A program made the translations under genes and the position numbers. A stretch of DNA of 34,116 nt from Aestuariirhabdus sp. (lineage in GTDB: Bacteria > Pseudomonadota > Gammaproteobacteria > Pseudomonadales > Aestuariirhabdaceae): the NCBI GenBank assembly GCA_030622755.1, contig JAUXFT010000016.1, forward strand, positions 1 through 34,116, in the 5' to 3' direction. Below, one piece after another: positions 9,042 through 17,736 of this stretch. The notes below the pieces were generated by a model, which was not told the origin of the DNA, did no database searches, and was given only the letters and a program-made list of their open reading frames with translations. Positions within the stretch are counted from its first letter, which is position 1, and each line of letters opens with the position of its first letter.

Positions 9042-10409
9042 CTATAAACGGGTGAAATCGTTATAGAGCGCCAACATCATTAACATCGCAATAAAACCCA
9101 GGCCAATTTGATATCCAAAGGCCTGAACCTTATCTGACACAGGACTGCCCTTTACCCACTCCACCAGGTAAAAAAGCAGATGCCCTCCATCCAATATCGG
9201 CACGGGGAGTAAATTGAGAACCCCAAGGCTAACGCTAATAATGGCGAGAAAGTTCAAAAAACTTTCCAATCCAGACTTCGCCGATTCGCCCGCCACTTTA
9301 GCAATGGTTATTGGGCCACTCAAGTTTTTTACCGAAACAATTCCGGAAAGCATTTTCCGAATGGAATCAAGCGTCAACGTCGTGACCGTCCAGGTTTTCT
9401 TCATCGCTGGAATTATCGCACCGATTGCTCCATAGCTAATCGTTCGTTTGAGAGATTCAGGCCACTCAACTGGCTCTGCACCGGCACCAATATAACCAGT
9501 CACTGAACCTTCATGGGTACGCTTGGCAGGAATAAGGTCAAGCTGAACGATGGCTCCATTTCGCTCAACCTCTACCCTTATCACTTGCTCAGGGCTCTCC
9601 TTGATCAACGCCACCCAGGCAAACCAGTCCTCTACCAACGTGCCATTAGCACTGATGACTTTATCACCAACTTGCAATCCGGCTTGTACAGCCCTCTCTC
9701 CCTCTAACAACACCCCGATAACTGCAGGCACCTCTGGGCGATAAGGTGTAATCCCCAAGCTCTCAAGCGGGTTGGGTCGATCGGCACCCGCCAACCAATT
9801 ATCCAGTGGAAGACTCTTTAATTGATCACTACGCTGATAATCTCCCTGAAGCGCATCAGGCTTAACGCCAATTTCAATCGCGCCACTATCTCCAAGATGA
9901 GCTAGCAATCCTAACAGGGCTTCATCCCAACTATTGACGGGATTCCCGGAGATGCTCACCACCTCATCTCCGGATTTCAGTCCAGCCTGGGCAGCCGGGG
10001 AACCCGGCTCTACATTGCCAATTATCGGCACCACAGTTTTAACACCAACCACAAACATTAACCAAAACGCGGCAATGGCTAATAAAAAGTTCGCTAACGG
10101 GCCGGCCGCCACAATAGCAATACGCTGAATCACGCTTTTGCTATTAAAAGAGAGATGGCGTTCTGAATCAGGCACCTCACCTTCTCGCTCGTCCAGCATT
10201 TTTACGTAGCCACCCAACGGGATTGCCGCCACAACAAACTCCGTTCCATGCTTGTCATAACGAGACCACAACGGGGATCCAAAACCTACCGAAAACTTCA
10301 ACACTTTGACGCCACAACGACGAGCCACCCAGAAATGACCGAACTCATGGAAAGTAACCAATATTCCCAAGGTTACAATAGTAGCCAGTACAGTTTGTAT
10401 TAAGTCCAT
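9042..10409 (-). CDS. rseP: RIP zinc metalloprotease RseP
   Basis: RseP is the site-2 intramembrane protease that cuts anti-sigma-E factors after DegS and also clears signal peptides. The first membrane helix carries the zinc motif HEFGH (residues 21-25). The last third has the second zinc-binding motif NLLPVPILDGGHLLFYL. Two PDZ domains lie between (about 115-200 and 205-285; GNVEPGSPAAQAGLKSGDEV and VIGVLLEGERAVQAGLQVGD). Length is 455 residues. The ATG at 10409 shares its first base with the last base of the dxr stop (TGATG), with AAGGA about 8 nt upstream. This indicates tight coupling to dxr. Its position just before bamA and skp fits a role in envelope stress control. Confidence 0.95.
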   Translation of the reverse strand: MDLIQTVLATIVTLGILVTFHEFGHFWVARRCGVKVLKFSVGFGSPLWSRYDKHGTEFVVAAIPLGGYVKMLDEREGEVPDSERHLSFNSKSVIQRIAIVAAGPLANFLLAIAAFWLMFVVGVKTVVPIIGNVEPGSPAAQAGLKSGDEVVSISGNPVNSWDEALLGLLAHLGDSGAIEIGVKPDALQGDYQRSDQLKSLPLDNWLAGADRPNPLESLGITPYRPEVPAVIGVLLEGERAVQAGLQVGDKVISANGTLVEDWFAWVALIKESPEQVIRVEVERNGAIVQLDLIPAKRTHEGSVTGYIGAGAEPVEWPESLKRTISYGAIGAIIPAMKKTWTVTTLTLDSIRKMLSGIVSVKNLSGPITIAKVAGESAKSGLESFLNFLAIISVSLGVLNLLPVPILDGGHLLFYLVEWVKGSPVSDKVQAFGYQIGLGFIAMLMMLALYNDFTRL

Positions 10410-11626
10410 CAAACCGATCCTTTTGAAAATAGCCCGCTGGCCAGCAATTTATTTGCGCTATGACGTGCATCCGCATCTGCAGCCAACACCAGGTCAAGGT
10501 CTGAAGCAGGCCGACTATCGACATCATTCAATACCGCTTCATTAAGGCGGGCTATGTCGAGAAAGCCTATCTGACCTGCCAGGAACGCTGAAACCGCAAC
10601 CTCATTAACTCCATTAAGGATCGCCATTGCCGTTCCGCCAGCAGAAACCGCGTCCATCGCCAGCTTCAAACAGGGAAACCGACCATAATCTGGCGTTGCA
10701 AAATCCAATCGCCCTAGCTTAACCAGATCTAAGGGTGACACTCCGGAATCAATACGCTCAGGCCATGCCAAACCATAGGCAATTGGCGTACGCATATCCG
10801 GATTACCAAGCTGAGCAAGCACTGAACCATCGACGTAATCAACCATGGAATGAACGATACTTTGCGGATGAATCACTACTTCAACCTGATCTGGAGTCAA
10901 TCCAAACAACCAGCAAGCTTCAATTGCCTCCAAACCCTTGTTCATCATGGTGGCAGAATCAACTGAAATTTTACGCCCCATTGGCCAATTGGGATGCGCA
11001 CAGGCTTGATCGGGTGTTACCTTAGTTAACTGATCAATTGGTGTGGTACGGAACGGCCCTCCGGAGGCTGTCAGCAAGATTCTGCGAATACCAACCCGGG
11101 CCATACCTTCCATGTAATTAGCGGGTAAGCATTGATAGATCGCATTATGCTCGCTATCAATCGGTAACAAGCACGTTCCGCTGCGCTTTACGGCGTCCAT
11201 AAACAGCGCACCGGACATCACCAGTGACTCTTTATTTGCCAGCAATACGCGCTTACCGGACTCAATAGCCGACAAAGTGGGTAACAGACCTGCAGCACCG
11301 ACAATCGCAGCCATAACTACATCGGCTTCATCTGCACCAGACACTTCCTGCAAGCCGGCAAGCCCCGCCAACACGTCAGTTTTCAGCGCTGAAGCCGCTA
11401 TTAGCTGAGCCAGTTCTGCTGCTGAGTTTTCATCAGCCATCACCGCATATTGAGGTTTATACTCAAGACACTGCTGATACAGTAACTCCACCTGACGATT
11501 AGCCGTCAAGGCAAACACTCTATACAGCTCGGGATGGCGACCAATTACATCGAGGGTACTCCGGCCGATCGAGCCAGTTGCACCCAAAACAGTGACATTT
11601 TGCACCAAGGTTATTTCACCCATCAT
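10409..11626 (-). CDS. dxr: 1-deoxy-D-xylulose 5-phosphate reductoisomerase
   Basis: Dxr converts DXP to 2-C-methyl-D-erythritol 4-phosphate with NADPH, the committed step of the non-mevalonate isoprenoid pathway. The NADPH-binding start [18 protein letters not shown], the middle motif [12 protein letters not shown], the substrate/metal segment [14 protein letters not shown] and [11 protein letters not shown] are all present, followed by the helical C-terminal domain. Start choices are ATG 11626, ATG 11623 and TTG 11635; none has a clear ribosome binding site, so the start is uncertain by a few residues. It supplies isopentenyl units to UppS, encoded just upstream. Its stop overlaps the rseP start by one base. 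Confidence 0.95.
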   Translation of the reverse strand: MMGEITLVQNVTVLGATGSIGRSTLDVIGRHPELYRVFALTANRQVELLYQQCLEYKPQYAVMADENSAAELAQLIAASALKTDVLAGLAGLQEVSGADEADVVMAAIVGAAGLLPTLSAIESGKRVLLANKESLVMSGALFMDAVKRSGTCLLPIDSEHNAIYQCLPANYMEGMARVGIRRILLTASGGPFRTTPIDQLTKVTPDQACAHPNWPMGRKISVDSATMMNKGLEAIEACWLFGLTPDQVEVVIHPQSIVHSMVDYVDGSVLAQLGNPDMRTPIAYGLAWPERIDSGVSPLDLVKLGRLDFATPDYGRFPCLKLAMDAVSAGGTAMAILNGVNEVAVSAFLAGQIGFLDIARLNEAVLNDVDSRPASDLDLVLAADADARHSANKLLASGLFSKGSV

Positions 11627-11662
11627 AGAAAACAATAGCTACGTATTACGTATCCAGGTAAT

Positions 11663-12463
11663 TCACGAATTACCCGCCAACAACACTAGCGCCAAGGTGA
11701 ATACCGGCACGGCTGCAGTCAGGCTATCGATACGATCCAGTATACCACCATGGCCCGGCAGCAACTGACTACTATCCTTAATGCCTCGCTCGCGCTTGAA
11801 CATGCTTTCGGACAGGTCACCCAACACGGACACTAGCGCCACCAAGAAGCTAACCAGCATCAACTGCCACACCGAAGCAAAAGGAAGGTATGGAGATGCA
11901 ATATAAGCAACCAGCGCAACTACTGCCAAACCGCCAGCAACACCTTCCCAGGTCTTTTTAGGGCTAACCTGGGGAGCAAGCTTGTGGCGCCCCAGGTATT
12001 TTCCTGAAAAATAAGCCCCGACATCCGCCCCCCACACCAGAAATAAGAGGAACATTATCAAAATCCAGCTATCGGCATGAAGTTTCATCTGAACCAGGCC
12101 GACCCAGGCAGGGACCAATACCAACAACCCTAGAACCAATTTTAACGGGCCTGAGTTCCATGAGGCTTTACTTGCCGGATAACTCAACACCAACAACAAA
12201 GCGAGAACCCACCAGCCTGCTGCAACCCACAATACGGGTAGAACAGAAGCCGGGGTAATAACCGTCAGCAAGACCACAACAAAGATCGCATAAATAATAC
12301 GCTGCCACTGAGCAGCATAACCCGAGAGGTTACTCCACTCCCAGGCACCCAGTGCAATAACAGCACCTATAAACCATGAAAACTGTTGAGGTGGCAAAAA
12401 AAACACGCCACCCAAGGCCAAAGGGGCCAGTATCAAAGCGGTAATAATTCGTTGTTTTAACAC
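11663..12463 (-). CDS. cdsA: phosphatidate cytidylyltransferase (CDP-diglyceride synthase)
   Basis: CdsA makes CDP-diacylglycerol from phosphatidate and CTP in the inner membrane, the branch point for all bacterial phospholipids. The 266-residue protein is almost entirely hydrophobic, with about eight membrane segments. It carries the family signature LLPGHGGILDRIDS near the C-terminus and the preceding conserved segment KTWEGVAGG. The start is GTG 12463, with an AGGA about 8 nt upstream, only two bases after the uppS stop. Translational coupling with uppS is therefore likely. Confidence 0.95.
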   Translation of the reverse strand: MLKQRIITALILAPLALGGVFFLPPQQFSWFIGAVIALGAWEWSNLSGYAAQWQRIIYAIFVVVLLTVITPASVLPVLWVAAGWWVLALLLVLSYPASKASWNSGPLKLVLGLLVLVPAWVGLVQMKLHADSWILIMFLLFLVWGADVGAYFSGKYLGRHKLAPQVSPKKTWEGVAGGLAVVALVAYIASPYLPFASVWQLMLVSFLVALVSVLGDLSESMFKRERGIKDSSQLLPGHGGILDRIDSLTAAVPVFTLALVLLAGNS

Positions 12464-12465
12464 TA

Positions 12466-13218
12466 TTAAATTCCTGGATGTTCATTACTTTTACCGAACC
12501 TGCGTTGACGCCCACTGTAATCTACAAGAGCTTCGCGGAACTGGTCCGGACCAAAATCTGGCCACAGCGTTGATGTAAAAAAAAGCTCGGCGTACGCAAA
12601 TTGCCACAACAAAAAATTGCTGATGCGGTGATCACCACCGGTCCGTATGCATAAATCAGGGAGCGGAAGGTTTTCGGTACTGAGGTGAGATTGCAGAAGA
12701 CCCGCCGTAATCTGCTCTGGCTCCAACTCATTTGACCTCACTTTTTCGGCCAGCTGGCGGCAAGCTTCGGTAATATCCCAGTGCCCTCCATAGTTGGCTG
12801 CAATTGCCAAAGTGACACGAGAGTTTTCTGCTGTCAGCTCTTCCGCCTGCCGAATATGTTGCTGAATTTCATCGCTGAACGCACTGATATCGCCAAGCAC
12901 TTTCAAGCGAATCTGGTTTTTATGCAAACGGCGCGTTTCTTTTTTCAGCATCTGAAGAAACAGCCCCATCAGTCCACGAACCTCATCAGCAGGCCTCTGC
13001 CAATTCTCACTACTAAAAGCGAAAAGGGTCAACACCTCTATACCATAATCATCACAGGCCTCTATGACACTCCTGACCGCCTCAACACCGGCTCTATGGC
13101 CCATAATGCCAGGCAGCATCCTTTTTTTTGCCCATCGATTATTTCCATCCATGATAATGGCAACATGACGTGGCACATTCTGGATAGGTGGCAAACTGTT
13201 TGAGGAAAGGTCAGACAT
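12466..13218 (-). CDS. uppS: undecaprenyl diphosphate synthase
   Basis: UppS condenses eight isopentenyl units onto farnesyl diphosphate, giving the C55 lipid carrier for peptidoglycan and O-antigen. The catalytic segment IIMDGNNRWAKKR (Asp24) is near the N-terminus. LTLFAFSSENWQRP follows, and the C-terminal block LPLPDLCIRTGGDHRISNFLLWQ is diagnostic of the cis-prenyltransferase family. Length is 250 residues. ATG 13218 is the first in frame. It is separated from frr by an intrinsic terminator and about 155 nt, so a promoter for the uppS-cdsA-dxr-rseP unit probably lies in that gap. I could not pick a convincing -35/-10 pair there. Confidence 0.95.
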   Translation of the reverse strand: MSDLSSNSLPPIQNVPRHVAIIMDGNNRWAKKRMLPGIMGHRAGVEAVRSVIEACDDYGIEVLTLFAFSSENWQRPADEVRGLMGLFLQMLKKETRRLHKNQIRLKVLGDISAFSDEIQQHIRQAEELTAENSRVTLAIAANYGGHWDITEACRQLAEKVRSNELEPEQITAGLLQSHLSTENLPLPDLCIRTGGDHRISNFLLWQFAYAELFFTSTLWPDFGPDQFREALVDYSGRQRRFGKSNEHPGI

Positions 13219-13334
13219 CGATCAATTTTCTACCATATGTAGTCAAAGTTGATTCAAATTCACCTACCTTGGGCAGGAAAAAGCTCCAACGAACGAACAG
13301 TCATTATGCTTGAAGACTTAAGAAACAGGAAGAA

Positions 13335-13359
13335 AAACGCCCGCTAATAGCGGGCGTTT
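13335..13359 (-). terminator. intrinsic terminator after frr
   Basis: Arms AAACGCCCGCT (13335-13345) and AGCGGGCGTTT (13349-13359) pair perfectly around a 3-nt loop. On the minus strand the 3' arm runs into TTTTTCTTCC, the expected T tract. It lies 16 nt past the frr stop and so ends the rpsB-tsf-pyrH-frr transcript. Confidence 0.85.
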
Positions 13360-13374
13360 CATCAAACGGAATCT

Positions 13375-13932
13375 CTATATTTCCAGCAGATCGGCTTCTT
13401 TAACTTGAAGCGCCTTATCAATATCTGCCACATATTTGTCGGTCAATTTTTGGATCTCATCGTGTGCACGATGATCATCATCCTCACTGATCTCTTTTTC
13501 CTTCAGCAGATCTTTGATATCACCCAATGCATCACGACGAATATTGCGCACAGCAACTTTTGCTGATTCTGCATCCCCACGGGCCTGACGAGTATACCCC
13601 TTACGGGTCTCTTCGGTGAGAGGCGGTAAAGGAAGGCGAATCAAATCACCTGATGTGGAAGGGTTCAAACCCAAATCAGACTTTAAAATGGCCTTCTCAA
13701 TCTCCGGAACCATATTCCTTTCCCAGGGAGAAATGGCCAGTGTGCGACCATCCTCGACGGTGATGTTAGCAACTTGACTCAACGGTGTATCATTGCCGTA
13801 ATAGCTAACACTGATACCATCAAGCAAACTCGGATGAGCACGTCCGGTTCGGATCTTCGCAAATGCTACATCCAGAGAATCAACACTCTTCTTCATCCTG
13901 GCATTAGCGTCGGATTTGATTTCATTAATCAT
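13375..13932 (-). CDS. frr: ribosome recycling factor
   Basis: RRF works with EF-G to split the post-termination ribosome. The 185-residue length is exact for the family. The conserved blocks are all present: a start helix with [20 protein letters not shown], then [13 protein letters not shown], then [18 protein letters not shown], and the end [19 protein letters not shown] 13932 overlaps the pyrH stop in the sequence ATGA, indicating coupled translation. A strong terminator follows it, so it is the last gene of its transcript. Confidence 0.97.
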   Translation of the reverse strand: MINEIKSDANARMKKSVDSLDVAFAKIRTGRAHPSLLDGISVSYYGNDTPLSQVANITVEDGRTLAISPWERNMVPEIEKAILKSDLGLNPSTSGDLIRLPLPPLTEETRKGYTRQARGDAESAKVAVRNIRRDALGDIKDLLKEKEISEDDDHRAHDEIQKLTDKYVADIDKALQVKEADLLEI

Positions 13933-14666
13933 TTCTCACCCCCGTAAACCAGTGTGCCTTCGCTGCCTCCAAGAACCAGATTAAGCAGGGCACCAGGCTT
14001 ATTCATATTAAAAACTCGCAACGGCATCTGGTGATCCCGTACCAGACAAATTGCAGTCAGATCCATTACACCCAATTTACGATCCAGAACCTCATCATAA
14101 CTGAGGCTATCATACTTAACGGCCTCCGGGTTCTTAACCGGATCAGAATCGTAAATACCATCCACTTTTGTCGCTTTGATCACGACATCCACATCAACCT
14201 CTATGCCGCGCAAACAAGCTGCCGAATCTGTCGTAAAAAAGGGATTACCAGTTCCAGCAGAAAAGATAACGACATCTCCTCCACTCAGAAAACGCAACGC
14301 TGCACGGCGATCATAGTGATCAACCACACCGCTCATCGGTATAGCCGACATGACTCGCGTAGCAATATTGGAGCGCTCAAGCGCATCTCGCATAGCCAAA
14401 GCATTCATCACCGTAGCCAGCATACCCATATGATCACCGGTCACGCGATCCATTCCAGCCGCGCTCAATGCAGCCCCCCGGAACAGATTACCACCTCCGA
14501 TTACCAGCCCAACCTGAACACCAATACCGATAAGCTGACCAATTTCCAGAGCCATACGATCAAGCACTTTGGGATCTATGCCAAAAGCCTCATCACCCAT
14601 TAACGCCTCTCCACTAAGCTTTAGGAGAATTCTTTTATACTTGGGCTGTCTATCGCTTGCGGGCAT
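13929..14666 (-). CDS. pyrH: UMP kinase
   Basis: PyrH phosphorylates UMP to UDP with ATP in pyrimidine synthesis. Bacterial UMP kinases of the amino-acid kinase fold are regulated by GTP and UTP. The sequence shows the N-terminal nucleotide loop [27 protein letters not shown], the segment with [15 protein letters not shown] and the uridylate region [15 protein letters not shown] 14666 has AAGGA 9 nt upstream; a TTG at 14672 is less likely. Length is 245 residues. It overlaps frr by four bases and follows tsf by about 90 nt. Confidence 0.96.
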   Translation of the reverse strand: MPASDRQPKYKRILLKLSGEALMGDEAFGIDPKVLDRMALEIGQLIGIGVQVGLVIGGGNLFRGAALSAAGMDRVTGDHMGMLATVMNALAMRDALERSNIATRVMSAIPMSGVVDHYDRRAALRFLSGGDVVIFSAGTGNPFFTTDSAACLRGIEVDVDVVIKATKVDGIYDSDPVKNPEAVKYDSLSYDEVLDRKLGVMDLTAICLVRDHQMPLRVFNMNKPGALLNLVLGGSEGTLVYGGEK

Positions 14667-14755
14667 ATTCAAGATTCCTTACTGGAAATTAGCTGGAACA
14701 TAGACCTCTGCCGAGGGAAGCATTGAATTCCTCCCCAGACAGAGTCAGAAGTAAA

Positions 14756-15616
14756 TTAGCCCTTAAGCTGAGCAGCAACCTCTGCCGCAAAGTCCACTTC
14801 TTCTTTCTCAATACCTTCACCAACTTCAAAGCGTACGAAAGCAACAACTTCAGCGCCAGCATCTTTCGCCAACTTACCTACCTTAACTTCCGGGTTTTTA
14901 ACGAAAGGCTGTTCTACCAGGCTGTTCTCAGCAAGGAACTTATTGATGCGGCCGCCCATCATCTTCTCAACGATTTCTGCTGGCTTGCCTTCCATGTCTG
15001 GCTGAGCCTTGATGATCTCTTTCTCTTTTTCAACGATCTCCGCAGGCATTTCGTCTTTGTTAACCACACTCGGGTTAATGGCAGCTACGTGCATAGCGAT
15101 ATCTTTCGCCAGCGCCTGATCACCACCTTTCAGTGCAACCAGTACTGCGATACGGCTGTTACCGTGAACATAACCACCAACTACATCGCCTTCCACAACG
15201 GAAATACGACGCGGAGAGATGTTTTCACCTATTTTTTGAATCAGTGCCTGACGTGAATTTTCGATATCACCTTCAACCAGCTTGGCAACATCGGCCTCAC
15301 CGGAAGCCATCGCCGCATCAGCGAACTGATTGGCAAAACCCAGGAAATTCTCGTCACGAGCTGCAAAATCAGTCTCGCTATTTACTTCAACCAGCACACC
15401 TTTGCTAGCATCATCTGCAAGACGTACCATTACCACACCTTCTGCTGCAGTACGGCTGGCCTTCTTAGCGGCTTTAGCCTGACCAGACTTACGCATCTCG
15501 TCGATTGCTGCCTCAATATCACCGCCAGCTGCGGTCAGTGCTTTCTTACACTCCATCATGCCTAAACCGGTACGGTCACGCAGTTCTTTTACTTGCGCTG
15601 CAGAAATAGCTGCCAT
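14756..15616 (-). CDS. tsf: translation elongation factor Ts
   Basis: EF-Ts is the nucleotide exchange factor for EF-Tu. The N-terminal UBA-like module contains the signature [19 protein letters not shown]. The core then shows [16 protein letters not shown], the conserved TDF region that contacts EF-Tu, and the C-terminal part contains [20 protein letters not shown]. Length is 286 residues. ATG 15616 has a GAGG about 8 nt upstream. It follows rpsB across a G-C-rich hairpin, the arrangement also known in E. coli. Confidence 0.97.
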   Translation of the reverse strand: MAAISAAQVKELRDRTGLGMMECKKALTAAGGDIEAAIDEMRKSGQAKAAKKASRTAAEGVVMVRLADDASKGVLVEVNSETDFAARDENFLGFANQFADAAMASGEADVAKLVEGDIENSRQALIQKIGENISPRRISVVEGDVVGGYVHGNSRIAVLVALKGGDQALAKDIAMHVAAINPSVVNKDEMPAEIVEKEKEIIKAQPDMEGKPAEIVEKMMGGRINKFLAENSLVEQPFVKNPEVKVGKLAKDAGAEVVAFVRFEVGEGIEKEEVDFAAEVAAQLKG

Positions 15617-15707
15617 TTTAATGCCCTCGAATTATTGGTCCAACCGAATACAAAGTCGCTATCGAACAAAAAGTAAGTGCCAGCAACTTCGTTAGAATAT
15701 CAATCAG

Positions 15708-15732
15708 AAAAAGGGGGCCAAGCCCCCTTTTT
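15708..15732 (-). terminator. hairpin with T tract between rpsB and tsf
   Basis: Arms of five A, five G and C (15708-15718) and the complement (15722-15732) enclose a 3-nt loop, giving an 11-bp perfect stem. Read leftward from rpsB it is followed by a T run, like an intrinsic terminator. Because tsf continues on the same strand about 90 nt further on, partial termination setting the S2 to EF-Ts ratio is the likely role. This is inferred by comparison with the E. coli rpsB-tsf unit. Confidence 0.75.
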
Positions 15733-15764
15733 TTATCTACATGCCAGTCGGCATGTAATGCCGA

Positions 15765-16529
15765 CTAGCCTTCAGCAGGCTTTTCAGCTGCTACTTCAGT
15801 CTCAGCGACGGCAACTTCAACGAACTCTTCTTCGTTGCCAACGCTGACAGCAGCACGACCTTCAGTCACGGCGTCAGCCATGGCTTTAACGTACAGCTGG
15901 ATCGCACGAATCGCATCATCATTACCTGGAATGATGTAATCAACGCCATCAGGGTTGCTGTTGGTATCAACGATTCCAATTACTGGAATACCCAGCTTGT
16001 TAGCTTCGGTAATAGCGATGCGCTCATGATCCACATCCACTACGAACAATGCATCTGGCAAACCGCCCATATCCTTAATACCACCCAGACCACGCTCCAG
16101 CTTTTCGAGGCGGCGCGCGCGCATCAGGGCTTCCTTCTTGGTCAACTTCTCGAAAGTACCATCCTGGCTTTGAATTTCAAGCTCACGCAAACGACGGATA
16201 GACTGACGAATAGTCTTGTAGTTGGTCAACATACCACCCAACCAACGGTGATCTACGAAAGGCATACTTACACGACCGGCTTCCTCACGGATAACCTTAC
16301 CTGCAGCACGCTTAGTACCAACGAACAGAACCTTGTTCTTGCATTGAGCCAAACGCTCAACGAACTTCAGAGCATCATTAAATGCTGGCAGAGTATGCTC
16401 GAGGTTGATGATATGAATCTTGTTACGAGCTCCAAAGATGTACTTATCCATCTTAGGGTTCCAGTAACGGGTCTGGTGTCCAAAGTGAACGCCCGCTTTG
16501 AGCATTTCACGCATACTTACTTGAGCCAT
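15765..16529 (-). CDS. rpsB: 30S ribosomal protein S2
   Basis: S2 is a structural protein of the small subunit that helps bring S1 to the ribosome. The protein starts [19 protein letters not shown], continues with [17 protein letters not shown], and shows [18 protein letters not shown] and the C-terminal [22 protein letters not shown] 16529 has AGGAG six nt upstream. The frame extends to 16592 but that would fall within the leader structure, so the shorter start is used (254 residues). It has a structured leader and a likely GC-rich-discriminator promoter upstream. It is divergent from map. Confidence 0.97.
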   Translation of the reverse strand: MAQVSMREMLKAGVHFGHQTRYWNPKMDKYIFGARNKIHIINLEHTLPAFNDALKFVERLAQCKNKVLFVGTKRAAGKVIREEAGRVSMPFVDHRWLGGMLTNYKTIRQSIRRLRELEIQSQDGTFEKLTKKEALMRARRLEKLERGLGGIKDMGGLPDALFVVDVDHERIAITEANKLGIPVIGIVDTNSNPDGVDYIIPGNDDAIRAIQLYVKAMADAVTEGRAAVSVGNEEEFVEVAVAETEVAAEKPAEG

Positions 16530-16558
16530 AGGTTTCTCCTGAACTCGGGTTAGGCCTC

Positions 16559-16670
16559 CATATACCCCATAATTCAACCCATTTAAGGGCACCCGGAATT
16601 ATGTGTCGGTATATGTGTGGAGTTATTTTGCCGATCGGCACTTCCCTCTAAAAAAGAGGTGTTTTAACGA
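16559..16670 (-). promoter_or_regulatory. structured rpsB 5' leader, candidate S2 autoregulatory element
   Basis: On the minus strand the untranslated stretch before rpsB can fold into three parts. The first is a small hairpin CCTCT/AGAGG (16655-16659 with 16645-16649). The second is a perfect 12-nt palindrome TGCCGATCGGCA (16629-16640). The third is a long compound stem in which CATATACC (16608-16615) pairs with GGTATATG (16559-16566), and inside it CATAATTC (16596-16603) pairs with GAATTATG (16568-16575). The long stem ends just before the rpsB ribosome binding site. S2 is known to repress its own leader in E. coli; that this leader does the same is inference. Confidence 0.55.
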
Positions 16671-16680
16671 CGGCGCGCGC

Positions 16681-16709
16681 TTTATACCATAAATTCACCC
16701 CGACAGGAA
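16681..16709 (-). promoter_or_regulatory. candidate rpsB promoter with GC-rich discriminator
   Basis: On the minus strand TATAAA (16686-16681) is followed at once by GCGCGCGCCG, a GC-rich discriminator typical of stringently controlled ribosomal promoters. The best -35 at 17 bp is TTCCTG (16709-16704), which is weak. The start point would give a leader of about 145 nt. Confidence 0.45.
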
Positions 16710-16792
16710 ACCTGTTATATACCGGATTCGCTAAATCAACTGCACCGAATTCACGAATACACACCCCACCCCTTATACAGAATCACCGCCTT

Positions 16793-16801
16793 TGCTAGAA
16801 T
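16793..16801 (+). promoter_or_regulatory. candidate extended -10 promoter for map
   Basis: TGCTAGAAT (16793-16801) is an extended -10 element with no good -35. It lies about 70 nt before the map ATG in the rpsB/map divergent gap. The rest of this 340-nt gap is accounted for by the rpsB leader and its promoter. Confidence 0.35.
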
Positions 16802-16869
16802 GATCACCAACCTGACTTCCTGCCACAGAAATATTCGCAGGCTCATCTCTTAGCCAATACCTATTACTT

Positions 16870-17655
16870 ATGACCGTCACCATTAAGACATCTATAGAAA
16901 TTGAAAAAATGCGGACCGCCGGACGACTGGCAGCCGAGGTCCTCGATATGATCGCTCCCTCTGTGCAAGCCGGAATATCCACCGGTGAACTGGATCGCAT
17001 ATGCCATGATTACATTGTTAACAAACAGCAAGCGGTTCCTGCCCCCCTCAACTATCACGGGTTTCCCAAGTCTATCTGCACGTCTATTAATCACGTGATA
17101 TGCCACGGCATTCCCAGCGATGACAAGATCCTTAAAAATGGTGACATCATTAATGTCGACATTACCGTCATCAAAGATGGCTACCATGGCGATACCAGCA
17201 TGATGTTTTGTATAGAAGAAACCCAGAAATTCGCTCAGCGCCTATGCCGCGTTAGCCGCGAATGCATGTATCTAGGCATTAATCAGGTACGACCCGGCGC
17301 CCGGCTCGGTGATATCGGCGAAGTCATTGCCAGGCATGCCCACAAACATAATTATTCTGTGGTTGAAGAATACTGCGGTCACGGTATTGGTAAAGAGTTT
17401 CACGAAGAACCACAGGTTCTCCATTACGGTAAGGCCGGCACAGGCATGGAATTACGTGAGGGCATGACCTTTACTATTGAGCCAATGATTAACGCCGGCA
17501 AAAAGTTCACCAAACTCAACAAAAATGATAGCTGGACAGTTACCACCAAAGACAAGCGTCCATCAGCTCAATGGGAGCATACCATTCTGGTCACCAGTGA
17601 CGGCTTTGAAATCCTCACACTTCGAGAGGGAGAAACGCCTCCCAGCATTGCCTAA
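16870..17655 (+). CDS. map: methionine aminopeptidase, type I
   Basis: Map removes the initiator methionine from new proteins. All five metal ligands of the pita-bread fold can be placed: Asp in IINVDITV, Asp in YHGDTSMMF, His in CGHGIGKEFHEEP, Glu in FTIEPMINAG and Glu in AQWEHTILV. The 261-residue length is right for a type I enzyme without N-terminal extension. There is no clear Shine-Dalgarno sequence before ATG 16870. It heads the rightward genes map-glnD-dapC-yffB-dapD and is divergent from rpsB, as in pseudomonads. Confidence 0.96.
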   Translation: MTVTIKTSIEIEKMRTAGRLAAEVLDMIAPSVQAGISTGELDRICHDYIVNKQQAVPAPLNYHGFPKSICTSINHVICHGIPSDDKILKNGDIINVDITVIKDGYHGDTSMMFCIEETQKFAQRLCRVSRECMYLGINQVRPGARLGDIGEVIARHAHKHNYSVVEEYCGHGIGKEFHEEPQVLHYGKAGTGMELREGMTFTIEPMINAGKKFTKLNKNDSWTVTTKDKRPSAQWEHTILVTSDGFEILTLREGETPPSIA

Positions 17656-17736
17656 GTATATTTAAGTATTATTGCGCAAAAGCAGCTTGCGCAGACAGTC
17701 TTCATTAAAACCGCCAATTTTGTAATGTGAGAACAG

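Noticed and set aside
13219-13334. uppS promoter
   Set aside because: TTGAAT and TTGACT words are present but no -10 lies at an acceptable distance, so no promoter is called.
14031-14603. Long open frame opposite pyrH (190 codons), and similar frames opposite apbC, tsf and rpsB
   Set aside because: They mirror strongly conserved genes, have low-complexity shadow-type compositions and no ribosome binding sites.
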